Shown here one piece after another: positions 1 through 10,166 of a stretch of 64,000 nucleotides of DNA. Numbering within the stretch: position 1 is the first letter of the stretch; each line of letters begins with the position of its first letter. The position numbers and the translations under genes are program-made. The stretch is from Sphingomonas sp. R647 (GTDB taxonomy: Bacteria > Pseudomonadota > Alphaproteobacteria > Sphingomonadales > Sphingomonadaceae): assembly GCF_020177055.1 (NCBI RefSeq), contig NZ_JAIQXT010000002.1, positions 310,001-374,000 of the forward strand, read 5' to 3'. Under the pieces are notes generated by a model. That model saw only the letters and a list, made by a program, of their open reading frames with translations. It did not search any database and was not told the origin of the DNA.

Positions 1-299
1 AGGGCGCGGCGAAGGGCGGCAACCGCAAGGACGCGCGGCGCGAGGCGGCCGAGGCGCGCGAGAAGGGCAATGCGATGCGCAAGGCCGCCAAAGCGGCGGA
101 AGCGGAGCTGGTCAAGCTGCAGGAAAAGCTGAGTGCGATCGACCGGGCGATGTTCGATCCATCGAGCGCTGCGCCGGAGTTCACCAAACTGACGATGACC
201 GAGCTGATGAAGCAGCGCGGCGCGGTGGTGAAGGCGATCGAGGCGGCAGAGATGACGTGGATGGAGGCGCAGGAGGCGCTGGAGGGGATGGCGGCATAG
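1..299 (+). CDS. ABC-F family ATPase, C-terminal end (partial)
   Basis: The gene enters from before the window; codons are in frame from base 3 and end at TAG 297-299. What is visible is a highly charged Lys/Arg/Glu/Ala-rich helix (KDARREAAEAREK type) followed by a second helical stretch that ends the protein. This is the look of the C-terminal coiled-coil tail of ABC-F proteins (Uup/YheS-type translation or ribosome-associated ATPases); no nucleotide-binding motif is inside the window, so the family call rests on the tail alone. A start at 75 is possible on paper, but the open frame continues upstream in the same style, so truncation by the window edge is more likely. Confidence 0.6.
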   Translation, partial: GAAKGGNRKDARREAAEAREKGNAMRKAAKAAEAELVKLQEKLSAIDRAMFDPSSAAPEFTKLTMTELMKQRGAVVKAIEAAEMTWMEAQEALEGMAA

Positions 300-307
300 G
301 CCGAGCT

Positions 308-383
308 CCGTTTGTGCTGAGCCTGTCGAAGCACCTTCTCGACGGTTCGGGCTGCGGCCCTTCGACAAGCTCAGGGCAAACGG
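308..383. repeat. REP-like inverted repeat
   Basis: Two 24-base arms, 308-331 and 360-383, are inverted copies matching at 21 of 24 positions; the core is the TGAGC-TGTCGAAG type common as an extragenic palindrome in sphingomonads. It lies between the ABC-F gene and the deacetylase gene and could form a long hairpin acting as a terminator or mRNA stabiliser. Confidence 0.7.
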
Positions 384-397
384 ATTAAGGGCTGCCT

Positions 398-1288
398 GTG
401 ACCATCGCCGTCGTTCACCACCCGCTCTACGTCGCGCCGGCTCCTGCGCGCAGCCAGTATCAGTGGAACAAGAACGGCCTTGTCCGCGACCTGCTGCGCG
501 ATCTGGGCGACGCGCTGGAGTGGCATGAGCCCGCGCCGATGCCGCGCGAGTGGATCGAGGCGGTGCATGATCCCGATTATGTCGCCGAGGTGATCGAGAG
601 CCGCGTCCCGCGCGAGAAGGAGCGGCGGATCGGCTTTCCTGTGACGGCGGAGGTTGCGGCGCGGGCCCTGGCGGTTCCGGGCGGTACCTATGCGGCGGCG
701 AAGATTGCGCAGCAGCGGGGCTTTGCCGCCAATACCGCCGGGGGCAGCCATCATGCGCTGCACGCGACGGGCGCAGGGTTCTGTGTGTTCAACGACCTCG
801 CCATCGCCGCGCACCGGCTGGCGGAGGAAGGCGAGCGGGTGCTGATCGTCGATTGCGATGTGCATCAGGGCGATGGCACCGCGGCGCTGACCGCCGGGCG
901 CACCGACATCGCGACCTATTCGATCCATGCCGACAAGAACTTCCCGGTGCGCAAGGCGCGATCGACGCTCGACGTTGCGCTGCCCGATGCGGTGGATGAT
1001 GCGGGCTACATGGACGCGCTGACCACTAGCCTGCCGGGGCTGGTCGATGCGTTTGAGCCAACGATCCTGCTGTATCAGGCCGGGGTCGATCCATGGGAGG
1101 GCGACCGGCTGGGGCGGCTGGCGCTGAGCCTGGAGGGGTTGGTCGTGCGCGATTCATGGATCGCGACGCTGGCGCGGCGGCATGGGCTCCCGCTCGCCAG
1201 CGCATTGGGCGGGGGCTATGGCGTCGATGCGATGGAGGTGTCGGCGCGGCATGTTGCGTCGATCCTGGCGCTGGGCGGCCCCCCCTAA
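398..1288 (+). CDS. Histone deacetylase family protein (class II-like deacetylase)
   Basis: A 296-residue zinc-dependent deacetylase of the arginase/HDAC fold, with the usual length for the stand-alone bacterial form. Visible signatures are the tandem active-site histidines (GGSHHA, His118-119), the zinc site DCDVHQGDG (Asp152, Asp154, His156) and the C-terminal GGGYG loop. The family removes acetyl groups from lysines, acetylated polyamines or small amides; the substrate here cannot be told. The start is GTG at 398, just downstream of a REP-like hairpin, and the N-terminus (TIAVVHHPLY) aligns with the first strand of the fold. It precedes korA by 91 bases and may be separately transcribed. 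Confidence 0.88.
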   Translation: MTIAVVHHPLYVAPAPARSQYQWNKNGLVRDLLRDLGDALEWHEPAPMPREWIEAVHDPDYVAEVIESRVPREKERRIGFPVTAEVAARALAVPGGTYAAAKIAQQRGFAANTAGGSHHALHATGAGFCVFNDLAIAAHRLAEEGERVLIVDCDVHQGDGTAALTAGRTDIATYSIHADKNFPVRKARSTLDVALPDAVDDAGYMDALTTSLPGLVDAFEPTILLYQAGVDPWEGDRLGRLALSLEGLVVRDSWIATLARRHGLPLASALGGGYGVDAMEVSARHVASILALGGPP

Positions 1289-1379
1289 AAGAACCGGTTG
1301 CAACCGTCCGGCATCCTTCTACCTTCCATGCAACCCACCCCGAGGCGTAAGAGGGTGGGACATTGCAGGAAGAGACTGA

Positions 1380-3257
1380 ATGGCCACTGCCGCCCATCAG
1401 GTCACGCCCGAAGAGGCTTCCGCCAATCCGCCACCCGAGGCGGTCGTCGTCCGATTTGCCGGCGACTCCGGAGACGGGATGCAGCTGACCGGGGGGCAAT
1501 TCACCCTGTCGACCGCGCTGGCGGGCAATGATCTCGCCACCTTCCCCGACTTCCCCGCCGAGATCCGCGCGCCGCAGGGGACGTTGTTCGGGGTTTCCGC
1601 TTTCCAGATCAATTTCGGGTCGGCGGCGATCGAGACCGCGGGCGATGCGCCCGACGTGCTGGTCGCGATGAACCCGGCGGCGCTCAAGACCAATGTCGGC
1701 GATCTCAAGCCCGGTGGTCTGATCATCGCGGACGAGGGTGAGTTCAACAAGCGCAACCTCGACAAGGCGAAATACGCCGCGAACCCGCTGGAGGACGACA
1801 GCCTCGCCAAATGGCAGCTGCTCAAACTCAATATCTCGCAGCTGACGCTGGATGCCGTGAAGCCGTTCGGGCTTGGCAACAAGGAAGCGCTGCGCTGCAA
1901 GAATATGTGGACGCTGGGGCTGGCGCTTTGGATGTTCGACCGTGAGCGCGGGCCGCTGATCGACTGGCTCAAGGCCAAGTTCGCCAAGGCGCCCGAGCTG
2001 GCCGAGGCGAATATCGCCGCGCTGAATGCCGGCCATGCCTATGGCGAGACGGCGGAGCTGGGCGCGCTGGGGATTGCACAGGTCCATGTTCCCGCCGCGC
2101 CGGTCGAGCCGGGGCTGTACCGCACGGTGACCGGGGCTGAGGCGATTTCGATGGGGCTGGTCGCGGGGGCGCAGCTGGCCGGGTTGCCGATGTTCTTTGG
2201 CGGCTATCCGATCACGCCAGCATCGGCGATCCTGCATTATCTCAGCCGGTTGAAGGAGTTCGGGGTCACGACCTTCCAGGCGGAGGACGAGATTGCGGCG
2301 ATCGCGTCGGCGCTGGGCGCGTCCTATGCCGGGCAGCTGGGCGTTACCTCATCGTCCGGGCCGGGCATCGCGCTGAAGGGCGAGGCGATGGGCCTGGCGA
2401 TCATGACCGAGCTGCCGCTGATCATCGTCAATTCGCAGCGCGGCGGGCCATCGACGGGCTTGCCGACCAAGACCGAGCAGTCGGACCTGTATCAGGCGGT
2501 CTATGGCCGCAACGGCGATGCGCCGATGCCGGTGATCGCGACGCGCTCCGCCGCCGATTGCTTCGACGTGGCGATCGAGGCGGTGCGGATCGCGACGCAA
2601 TATATGACCCCGGTGATGATCCTGACCGACGGCTATATCGCCAATGCCGCCGAGCCGTGGAAGGTGCCGGACATGAGCGGCTATGCGCCGTTCCCGGTGA
2701 CGTTCAAGACGGATGCGCCGGCCGAGGGCGAGAAGTTCATGCCCTATGCCCGCGACGAAAAGCTGGCGCGGCCATGGGTGAAGCCGGGGACGCCGGGCCT
2801 GCTCCACCGTATCGGCGGGATCGAGAAGCAGGTCGGCACGGGCAACCTCGATTATTCGGCGGACAACCATCAGGCGATGACCAATATCCGCCGTGACAAG
2901 GTGGCGGGGATCGATGTCCCGGATCAGGTGATCGAGCAGGGCGCGGCGGGCGGAAAACTGGTCGTGGTCGGCTGGGGATCGACCTATGGCCCGATCACCC
3001 AGGCGGTGCGGCGCGCGCGGCGCAAGGGGTTGGATGTCAGCCACATCCATATCCGCCATATCTGGCCGATGCCGGGAAATTTGGGTGATTTGCTCAAGGG
3101 TTACGAGAAGGTGCTCGTGCCCGAGATGAACACCGGGCAGCTCAAGACGGTGCTGCGTGATCAGTTTCTGGTCGATGCGCGGCCGTTGAACAAGGTGTCG
3201 GGGCAGCCGTTCCGGATCCATGAGATTGAGGCGGCGATCGAAGGGGCGCTGGCATGA
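1380..3257 (+). CDS. korA: 2-oxoacid:ferredoxin oxidoreductase alpha subunit (2-oxoglutarate type)
   Basis: A 625-residue fused gamma-alpha subunit of a two-subunit 2-oxoacid:ferredoxin oxidoreductase, which decarboxylates 2-oxoglutarate (or a related 2-oxoacid) to the CoA thioester while reducing ferredoxin. Residues about 20-200 form the gamma domain (VVRFAGDSGDGMQLTGG at the front); from about 245 comes the pyrimidine-binding alpha domain (GYPITPASAILHYLS, QAEDEIAAI, TSSSGPG). The C-terminal domain has the VVVGWGSTYG transketolase-C-like strand. A GAAGAGA sequence precedes ATG 1380. The beta partner korB lies about 1 kb downstream, separated by two unrelated small genes, which is unusual because korAB are normally adjacent. 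Specificity for 2-oxoglutarate is inferred from the family. Confidence 0.93.
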   Translation: MATAAHQVTPEEASANPPPEAVVVRFAGDSGDGMQLTGGQFTLSTALAGNDLATFPDFPAEIRAPQGTLFGVSAFQINFGSAAIETAGDAPDVLVAMNPAALKTNVGDLKPGGLIIADEGEFNKRNLDKAKYAANPLEDDSLAKWQLLKLNISQLTLDAVKPFGLGNKEALRCKNMWTLGLALWMFDRERGPLIDWLKAKFAKAPELAEANIAALNAGHAYGETAELGALGIAQVHVPAAPVEPGLYRTVTGAEAISMGLVAGAQLAGLPMFFGGYPITPASAILHYLSRLKEFGVTTFQAEDEIAAIASALGASYAGQLGVTSSSGPGIALKGEAMGLAIMTELPLIIVNSQRGGPSTGLPTKTEQSDLYQAVYGRNGDAPMPVIATRSAADCFDVAIEAVRIATQYMTPVMILTDGYIANAAEPWKVPDMSGYAPFPVTFKTDAPAEGEKFMPYARDEKLARPWVKPGTPGLLHRIGGIEKQVGTGNLDYSADNHQAMTNIRRDKVAGIDVPDQVIEQGAAGGKLVVVGWGSTYGPITQAVRRARRKGLDVSHIHIRHIWPMPGNLGDLLKGYEKVLVPEMNTGQLKTVLRDQFLVDARPLNKVSGQPFRIHEIEAAIEGALA

Positions 3258-3784
3258 CATTGCTTCTGGCGCTGCTGAGTGCTTTCGTGCTGACGCCGAT
3301 GCCGGGCGCCGGAGAGGCTGTCGGACCTACTGAAGCGCGGATGACTGCCCTGCCAGGCCAGCTGGCAGGATTGGAGCGCACACGTGCGCATCATCGGAAT
3401 GATCCGCTCTTCGTTTATCTCGGCCGATCGAACCTTTCGCCGATCGTTGCCGTAGCGTTTGCCGACGTGGCCAAGCCATCCGAGTGGCGTAACCTGGCTC
3501 GGGTCGGACGGGGCGAGGCTGAGCGAGCCGGGCTGATCGAAACGCTGTTTGAGGGCAAGTTCAACGTACCTGCCGATCCGGACGCACGAACGTATTTTGG
3601 CGACTATCTGACCAAAGACGGCGTGAAGCAGGTTTGGGTCGCCGAATATGGCGGCGTGCGCACGACAGTGGTTGCGAGCATTTACACCGCCGATGACCGC
3701 CGCAGGGTGTTCGATGCCATTCGCCGACAATTGCTTGGCGGTGCCGAGATGACTGCACAAGTCACTCCGGCTGAGGCGAATTGA
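3254..3784 (+). CDS. Hypothetical exported protein between korA and korB
   Basis: A 176-residue protein whose ATG overlaps the korA stop (ATGA, 4 bases), so translation is probably coupled. The first 20 or so residues (LLLALLSAFVLTPMPGAGEA) look like a signal peptide; the rest is soluble with one short Trp/Tyr-rich stretch (KQVWVAEYGG). I do not recognise the family. By eye its base composition is less G/C-rich, with less biased third positions, than korA and korB, suggesting a later arrival. Nothing links it to ferredoxin chemistry apart from position. Confidence 0.75.
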   Translation: MTLLLALLSAFVLTPMPGAGEAVGPTEARMTALPGQLAGLERTRAHHRNDPLFVYLGRSNLSPIVAVAFADVAKPSEWRNLARVGRGEAERAGLIETLFEGKFNVPADPDARTYFGDYLTKDGVKQVWVAEYGGVRTTVVASIYTADDRRRVFDAIRRQLLGGAEMTAQVTPAEAN

Positions 3785-3829
3785 GGGATTTGCAATGAAC
3801 ACCAGTGCTGGCCGCTATGAGGGACCGTA

Positions 3830-4251
3830 ATGTCTGAGCCAAATGGATCAGTAGAAGGAGCGCCTCTGCTGTGGCCATTTGTGGCAGTTATCGCCGGTGG
3901 CGTGTTCAGCTATCTGGTACTGGGACGGGACGACGTCTCCACTCTTTTGGGGTTCGCTATCGGTGCCGTTGCGCTCCGCGCGAACATTCCGAATTTTCAG
4001 GCTAAGTGGGCGCTTTCGTCGCGTCACAAAGCGCGCTTCATGCTCGTCATCAAGGCACTGGTCGCCGTGGCAGGTTGCGCGCTAGTGGCGATGGCGCAAC
4101 TCGCGCCTGATCTGATCGCTGTACGTTGGTCGCCTATCAGCGGCTGGCGCACTGTGAGCGGCGGCGCAAATTCGTACATTCTAGTAACCTATTTGGGAGG
4201 CGTCGCGCTGGGCATTGCGCTGGCGCTTCCGATCCGCGTGAAGGCAGAAGC

Positions 4252-4255
<4 letters not shown>
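3830..4255 (+). CDS. Hypothetical small membrane protein between korA and korB
   Basis: A 141-residue integral membrane protein with about four hydrophobic segments (residues roughly 13-30, 35-50, 68-92 and 113-135) and a short basic loop (SSRHKAR) after the second. Its TGA overlaps the ATG of korB by four bases, so korB translation is likely coupled to it. A 45-base gap separates it from the preceding exported protein. No family recognised; it shares the lower G/C look of its neighbour. The two may be a pair (exported plus membrane component) inserted as a unit. Confidence 0.72.
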
Positions 4256-5277
<1,022 letters not shown>

Positions 5278-5289
5278 GGCACCTGCCTT

Positions 5290-6255
5290 ATGGATAACCT
5301 AACTCATAGCATGATCGGTGCTGCGCTGGGGCAGGCGGGGCTCAAGAAGCTGTCGGGCCTTGGCATGCCGACGCTGATCATCGCGGCGAACATTCCCGAT
5401 CTGGACGCGGCCTGCACCGTCTATGGCATCCAGTCGCTGGAGATGCGGCGCGGGCTGACGCATGGGCCGATCGCGATGCTGGTGCTGCCGGTGTTGTTGA
5501 CCGCGATCATGGTCGGGTTCGACCGGTGGCAAACGCGGCGGGGCAAGCGGCCTGAGGCGCGCGCGCCGGTGCGGCCATGGCATCTGTTGCTGCTGGCGTT
5601 GATCGGCACCCTCAGCCATCCGGCGTTCGACTGGCTCAACAGCTATGGCGTTCGCCTGCTCGAGCCGTTTTCGTCGCGTTGGTTCTATGGCGACAGCATC
5701 TTCATCATCGATGTGTGGATGTGGGCGATGCTGATCGGCGGGTTTCTGTGGTCGCGCCGGGCGGAGCGGCGCGGGGGTAACTGGCGGCGGCGCGGCGGGA
5801 TCGTGGTGGCGGCGGTGAGCGCCTATATTCTGGGCAATGGTGTTCTGACGGGTTTCGCCGAAGCGCGGACGGCGGAGCGGGTACGGGCCGACTATGGCAT
5901 CACGCCCGAACTGGTCGTCGCCAATCCGATGCCGATCGCCTTCTGGCAGCGCGAGACGCTGTGGCGCGGCCAAGGACAGCGCGGGAGCGGGTCGCTCAAC
6001 CTGACCGGCGGGCTATTGCCCAGCCTATTCGCCGAGCCGGAGCGCGGGCCGCTGCCGATCGGGATGGACGATCCGCGCATCGCGGCGGCGGCGGCGCGCG
6101 ATCCGGAGGTGCGCGCTTTCCTGTTCTGGTCGCGCATGCCCTACACCGAGAGACAGGGTGACGGCAGCATCGTGATCGGGGATCAGCGGTTCGGCAACGA
6201 ACTGGCGCGCGGACGATTCAGCGTCCGCATCCCGCCCGACAGGGAAACTGAATGA
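5290..6255 (+). CDS. Metal-dependent membrane hydrolase, YdjM/DUF457-like
   Basis: A 321-residue protein starting MDNLTHSMIGAALGQ, with the N-terminal HxxxG and PDLDA features of the YdjM/DUF457 inner-membrane 'metal-dependent hydrolase' family, followed by hydrophobic segments (about 70-80, 95-115, 145-160, 178-192) with HPAFDWLNSYG between. The C-terminal 120 residues are soluble. Members are linked loosely to LexA-regulated or membrane functions, but the biochemistry is not established. It follows korB by 12 bases and overlaps the photolyase start by 4, so it is probably cotranscribed with both. Confidence 0.8.
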   Translation: MDNLTHSMIGAALGQAGLKKLSGLGMPTLIIAANIPDLDAACTVYGIQSLEMRRGLTHGPIAMLVLPVLLTAIMVGFDRWQTRRGKRPEARAPVRPWHLLLLALIGTLSHPAFDWLNSYGVRLLEPFSSRWFYGDSIFIIDVWMWAMLIGGFLWSRRAERRGGNWRRRGGIVVAAVSAYILGNGVLTGFAEARTAERVRADYGITPELVVANPMPIAFWQRETLWRGQGQRGSGSLNLTGGLLPSLFAEPERGPLPIGMDDPRIAAAAARDPEVRAFLFWSRMPYTERQGDGSIVIGDQRFGNELARGRFSVRIPPDRETE

Positions 6256-7619
6256 CGAGCATCCTGTGGTTTCGCCGTGACCTGAGATTGTCCGATCAGG
6301 CGGCGCTGATTGCTGCGGCGGGCGAGGGGCCGGTGGTGCCGGTCTACATCCTCGACGACGAGACGCCCAAGCATCGCGCGATGGGCGGGGCGTCGCGCTG
6401 GTGGCTGCACCATAGCCTGGCCAGCCTCGATGCAGCGTTGCGAGAGAAGGGATCGCGGCTGATCCTGAAGCGGGGCAAGTCGGACGAGGTACTGGCGGCG
6501 CTGGCCGAGGAAGTCGGGACGCGGCGCGTGCATTGCCTGCGTCACTACGAGCCATGGTGGCGCAATGCCGAGCGGGCGGTGGCCAAGCGGCTGGAGCTGG
6601 TGTGCCATGACGGAAACTATCTCGCGCCGCCGGGGTCGGTGACGACCGGTGCGGGGGAGCCATACAAGATTTTCACGCCGTTCTGGCGCGCATTGCAGGG
6701 GCGGATGCCGCCCGCTGCCGCCGCAAACCGGCCGCGCGAGATACCCGCACCGTCGAGTTGGCCGAAGTCGGACCGGCTGGATGATTGGGGGCTATTGCCG
6801 ACGAAGCCTGACTGGGCGACGGGCTTTGCTGAGTGGGATCCGGGCGAGGCGGGCGCGCGCAAGCGGGTCGATGCGTTCGTTGACAAGGCGGCGGATTATG
6901 ACCGCACGCGCAACCTGCCGTCGATCGAGGGCAGCTCGCGGCTGAGCCCGCATCTGCATTTCGGCGAGGTCTCGCCCGCCACGATCTGGCACCGGGTCGC
7001 CGATGCGGGCGGGTCGGTCGATGTGTTTCTGAGCGAGATCGGTTGGCGTGATTATGCGCAGAATGTGATCCTGCAATTCCCTGACTATGCCGCCAAGAAT
7101 GCGCGGGAGAAGTTCGACGCGATCCCGTGGCGTGACACCGGGTCTGCCGCAGTCCGCGCGGATTTCGAGGCCTGGACGAAGGGGCGGACCGGCTATCCGA
7201 TCGTCGATGCCGGGATGCGGCAGCTGTGGGCGACCGGGTGGATGCACAACCGCGTGCGGATGATCGCGGCGAGTTTCCTGATCAAGCATCTGCTGATCGA
7301 CTGGCGCGAGGGCGAGCGCTGGTTCTGGGATACGCTGGTCGACGCCGATTACGCGAGCAATGCGGTCAATTGGCAATGGGTGTCGGGGACGGGCATCGAT
7401 TCGAACATGTTCGTGCGGATCATGGCGCCGCTGTCGCAGTCGGATAAGTTCGATGCGGCGGGCTATATTCGTGAGTGGGTGCCCGAGCTGGCACGGCTGC
7501 ATGACGATGTGATCCACGATCCGGAGGAGCATGGGCGGCGGCCAAGCGACTATCCGCGCAAGATCATAGGGCATCGCGAAGCGCGCGAGCGGGCGCTGGC
7601 GGCGGTGCGGGGGATTTAA
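6252..7619 (+). CDS. phrB: Deoxyribodipyrimidine photolyase
   Basis: A 455-residue class I photolyase/cryptochrome family flavoprotein that uses blue light to split cyclobutane pyrimidine dimers. The N-terminal alpha/beta antenna domain begins SILWFRRDLRLSDQAAL; the FAD domain carries TGYPIVDAGMRQLWATGW and the MHNRVRMI and WQWVSGTG stretches containing the tryptophans of the electron-transfer path. Length and motifs fit a functional CPD photolyase; a 6-4 or cryptochrome role cannot be excluded. ATG 6252 overlaps the upstream hydrolase stop by four bases. Confidence 0.93.
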   Translation: MTSILWFRRDLRLSDQAALIAAAGEGPVVPVYILDDETPKHRAMGGASRWWLHHSLASLDAALREKGSRLILKRGKSDEVLAALAEEVGTRRVHCLRHYEPWWRNAERAVAKRLELVCHDGNYLAPPGSVTTGAGEPYKIFTPFWRALQGRMPPAAAANRPREIPAPSSWPKSDRLDDWGLLPTKPDWATGFAEWDPGEAGARKRVDAFVDKAADYDRTRNLPSIEGSSRLSPHLHFGEVSPATIWHRVADAGGSVDVFLSEIGWRDYAQNVILQFPDYAAKNAREKFDAIPWRDTGSAAVRADFEAWTKGRTGYPIVDAGMRQLWATGWMHNRVRMIAASFLIKHLLIDWREGERWFWDTLVDADYASNAVNWQWVSGTGIDSNMFVRIMAPLSQSDKFDAAGYIREWVPELARLHDDVIHDPEEHGRRPSDYPRKIIGHREARERALAAVRGI

Positions 7620-7655
7620 TCCCGCCAATTGCACCTTGCCCGACTCGCGGTTCGC

Positions 7656-8927
7656 ATGGTTGTTGCGCGCGTGACCCAGACCAGTACCCGCAACCGTGGC
7701 CGTCGTGACGGATCGAACCTCCGTGGCGCGGTCGGCGCGATGATTGCGGGAATTGCCGAGCCGTGGCTCCACCGCCTGCTCGACCGGATCGATGCGGGGC
7801 TGGCCGAGGGCGCGATTGCGGCGACTTTGCCCGGCGGCATGCAGCGTCGGCTGGGCGGGCGGGCGCCGGGGCCGGAGGCGGTGGTGGTGATCCGCAGCTG
7901 GCGCGCATTGTGGCGACTGGCGACCGGCGGGTCAGCGGGCTGGTATGAGGCGTGGGCGGCGGGTGAGTGGACCAGCCCCGATCCGGTGCCGCTGTTCGAC
8001 CTGTTCGTGCGCAACCGCGCAACGTTGGGCGATGCAGGACGCGCGGGGGGCGTGGGGCGGATCGCCAAGCGCGCGTGGCACTGGTTCCAGCGCAATTCGC
8101 GCAAGGGTTCGCGCCGCAACATCGCCTATCATTACGATCTGGGGAATGACTTCTACGCGCCGTGGCTGGACGCGAGCATGACCTATTCGAGCGCGCTGTT
8201 CGCGCCGGGCGTGGTGTCGCTGGCGCAGGGGCAGGCGGCGAAGCTGGCGGCGGTGTTGGAGCGGACCGGGACTGCGCCGGGCGACCGGATCCTTGAAATC
8301 GGGTGCGGCTGGGGATCTTTCGCCGAACTCGCCGCGCGCGGCGGGCGACAGGTGCACGGCATTACGCTGTCGGCGGAGCAGAAAGCCTATGTCGAGGCGC
8401 GGATGGCGCGGGCGGGGCTGAAGGGCGTCACCGTTGGCTTGACCGATTATCGCGACGTGACGGGCGTGTTCGACGCGGTGGCGAGTATCGAGATGGTCGA
8501 AGCGGTGGGGCAGGATTACTGGCCTGCCTATCTGGCGACGATCGCGCGGGTGCTGAAGCCCGGCGGGCGCGCGGCGATCCAGTATATCGCGATCGATGAT
8601 GCGATCTTCAACGCCTATGCGCGCAATGTCGATTTCATTCAGGCCTATGTGTTTCCGGGCGGGATGCTGCTTTCTGAGAGCCGGTTCCGCGCGATTGCGC
8701 AGGCGCAGGGATTGCGCTGGAGCGATCAGCAGAATTTCGGCGTCGATTATGCCGACACGCTAAAGATATGGCGCGAGGCGTTCGATGCGGCGGTGGCGGA
8801 GGGGCGACTGCCCGCAGAATTTGATTCCCATTTCGTCGATCTGTGGCGCTATTACCTGATGTATTGCGAAGGCGGGTTTCGCGGCGGGGGCATCCATGTC
8901 GCGCAGGTCACGCTGATAAAAGACTGA
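7656..8927 (+). CDS. cfa: Cyclopropane-fatty-acyl-phospholipid synthase family methyltransferase
   Basis: A SAM-dependent methyltransferase that would add a methylene bridge across double bonds of membrane phospholipid acyl chains. Visible: the N-terminal lipid-binding domain, YHYDLGNDFYAPWLD, the SAM motif ILEIGCGWGSF, SIEMVEAVGQDYWP, and the C-terminal WRYYLMYCEGGF typical of CFA synthases. The start is uncertain: TTG 7629, ATG 7656 and ATG 7740 are in frame and none has a clear ribosome site; ATG 7656 is chosen here, while 7740 would trim a basic N-terminus. It lies 9 bases before the next gene, suggesting cotranscription. Confidence 0.88.
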   Translation: MVVARVTQTSTRNRGRRDGSNLRGAVGAMIAGIAEPWLHRLLDRIDAGLAEGAIAATLPGGMQRRLGGRAPGPEAVVVIRSWRALWRLATGGSAGWYEAWAAGEWTSPDPVPLFDLFVRNRATLGDAGRAGGVGRIAKRAWHWFQRNSRKGSRRNIAYHYDLGNDFYAPWLDASMTYSSALFAPGVVSLAQGQAAKLAAVLERTGTAPGDRILEIGCGWGSFAELAARGGRQVHGITLSAEQKAYVEARMARAGLKGVTVGLTDYRDVTGVFDAVASIEMVEAVGQDYWPAYLATIARVLKPGGRAAIQYIAIDDAIFNAYARNVDFIQAYVFPGGMLLSESRFRAIAQAQGLRWSDQQNFGVDYADTLKIWREAFDAAVAEGRLPAEFDSHFVDLWRYYLMYCEGGFRGGGIHVAQVTLIKD

Positions 8928-8936
8928 GGGAGAGCG

Positions 8937-10106
8937 ATGATGCGGGCATTTGGAGTCGCGCTGGGCGCGCTGGCATTGGCGAGCTGCGCAGCAGGAGCAG
9001 GGACGCCGCCGCCCGCCACTCAAGCCGCTCCGCACGATGTCGCGAAGCTGCGTCAGGTCGGTGCCGCTATACTGTTCTGGTCGCAGGAGGAGCGGTACCG
9101 CAACTTCCCGGCGATGGAGAAGGTCTTCCCGGGCACCACTGCCCGCGCCGGGCGCAAGGTCCGCGCGCTGCCAAAGGGCGCGCCATTGCCGATCGCCGAG
9201 GCGGACGTGTCGGCATTCATGGCCGCGCAGAATATCACCGGGCTGCTGGTGCTGCAGGATGGCAAGGTGCGGCTGGAGCGTTACGCGCGCGGCTATGGGC
9301 CGGACGGGCGCTGGACCAGCTTTTCGGTGGCCAAGTCGGTGACGTCGACTTTGGTTGGGGCGGCGATCAAGGACGGGTATATCAAGTCGATCGACGATCC
9401 CGTGACGCGCTATATCCCGGACCTTGCCGGTGCTGGCTATGACGGGGTGTCGATCCGCCAGCTGCTGACGATGACGTCGGGGGTGAAGTGGAACGAGGAT
9501 TACACCAACCCCAATAGCGACGTTGCGCGGATGTTCGCCGAGGCGGTGCCCGCCGGGGTGGACCCGACCGTCTTCTACATGCGCAAACTACCGCGGGAGA
9601 GCGATCCCGGGGTCAAGTTCGTCTACAAGACGGGCGAGACCAATCTGATCGGCGTGCTGGTGCGCCGGGCGACGGGCAAGTCGCTCTCGGCCTATCTCGA
9701 AGAGAAGATCTGGAAGCCATACGGCATGGAGCGTGATGCGTTCTGGATGACCGATCAGACCGGGGCTGAAGTGTCGGGATGCTGCCTGTCGGTGTCGCTG
9801 CGCGATTATGGGCGGATCGGGCAGATGGCGCTGGAGGGCGGCAAGGGCGTCGTGCCCGCCGGCTGGTTTGCGGACGCAACCAAGGCGCAGGTGACCTTCC
9901 CCGGCGGCGGCTATGGCTATCAATGGTGGGTGCCAGCGGGCGGTGTGTTCGCGGCGCAGGGCATTTTTGGGCAATCGATCATTGTCGATCCGGCGAACAA
10001 GCTAGTGATGGTCACCAGCGCTGCGTGGCCGCGTGCGAGCGACCGCGATTTGTCGGCGGCGCGGATGGCGTTTGCGATGAAGGTGCAGGCGGCAGTGAAG
10101 GAGTAG
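8937..10106 (+). CDS. Class C beta-lactamase-related serine hydrolase, predicted lipoprotein
   Basis: A 389-residue serine hydrolase of the beta-lactamase/esterase EstB clan. The leader ends in a lipobox (LASC, Cys17), predicting a lipid-anchored envelope protein. The catalytic SxxK is SVAK (Ser130, Lys133). The second motif appears as YKTGETN and a late WWVP/GIFGQ region stands where the third motif usually lies. Such proteins are more often esterases or D-amino-acid peptidases than true beta-lactamases. A GGGAGAG site precedes the double ATG at 8937/8940. It is the last gene of the rightward run and ends before a hairpin. Confidence 0.85.
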   Translation: MMRAFGVALGALALASCAAGAGTPPPATQAAPHDVAKLRQVGAAILFWSQEERYRNFPAMEKVFPGTTARAGRKVRALPKGAPLPIAEADVSAFMAAQNITGLLVLQDGKVRLERYARGYGPDGRWTSFSVAKSVTSTLVGAAIKDGYIKSIDDPVTRYIPDLAGAGYDGVSIRQLLTMTSGVKWNEDYTNPNSDVARMFAEAVPAGVDPTVFYMRKLPRESDPGVKFVYKTGETNLIGVLVRRATGKSLSAYLEEKIWKPYGMERDAFWMTDQTGAEVSGCCLSVSLRDYGRIGQMALEGGKGVVPAGWFADATKAQVTFPGGGYGYQWWVPAGGVFAAQGIFGQSIIVDPANKLVMVTSAAWPRASDRDLSAARMAFAMKVQAAVKE

Positions 10107-10112
10107 TTACTT

Positions 10113-10133
10113 ATCCTCCCCCAGGGGGAGGAT
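10113..10133. terminator. Hairpin between convergent genes
   Basis: A perfect palindrome, ATCCTCCCCC and its complement separated by one base, sits 7 bases after the serine hydrolase gene and before the end of the convergent coiled-coil gene. It could terminate transcription from either side, though no clear U-run follows. A similar CCTCCCC hairpin follows serB. Confidence 0.5.
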
Positions 10134-10166
10134 TGAGTGCGGCTGAAGCGGCCCGTCCGAAAGGCG

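Noticed and set aside
8937..10106. A true class C beta-lactamase linked to the BlaI/M56 pair
   Set aside because: It is a lipoprotein of the broad EstB/serine hydrolase group, 17 kb from the regulators, with no matching operator dyad seen upstream.
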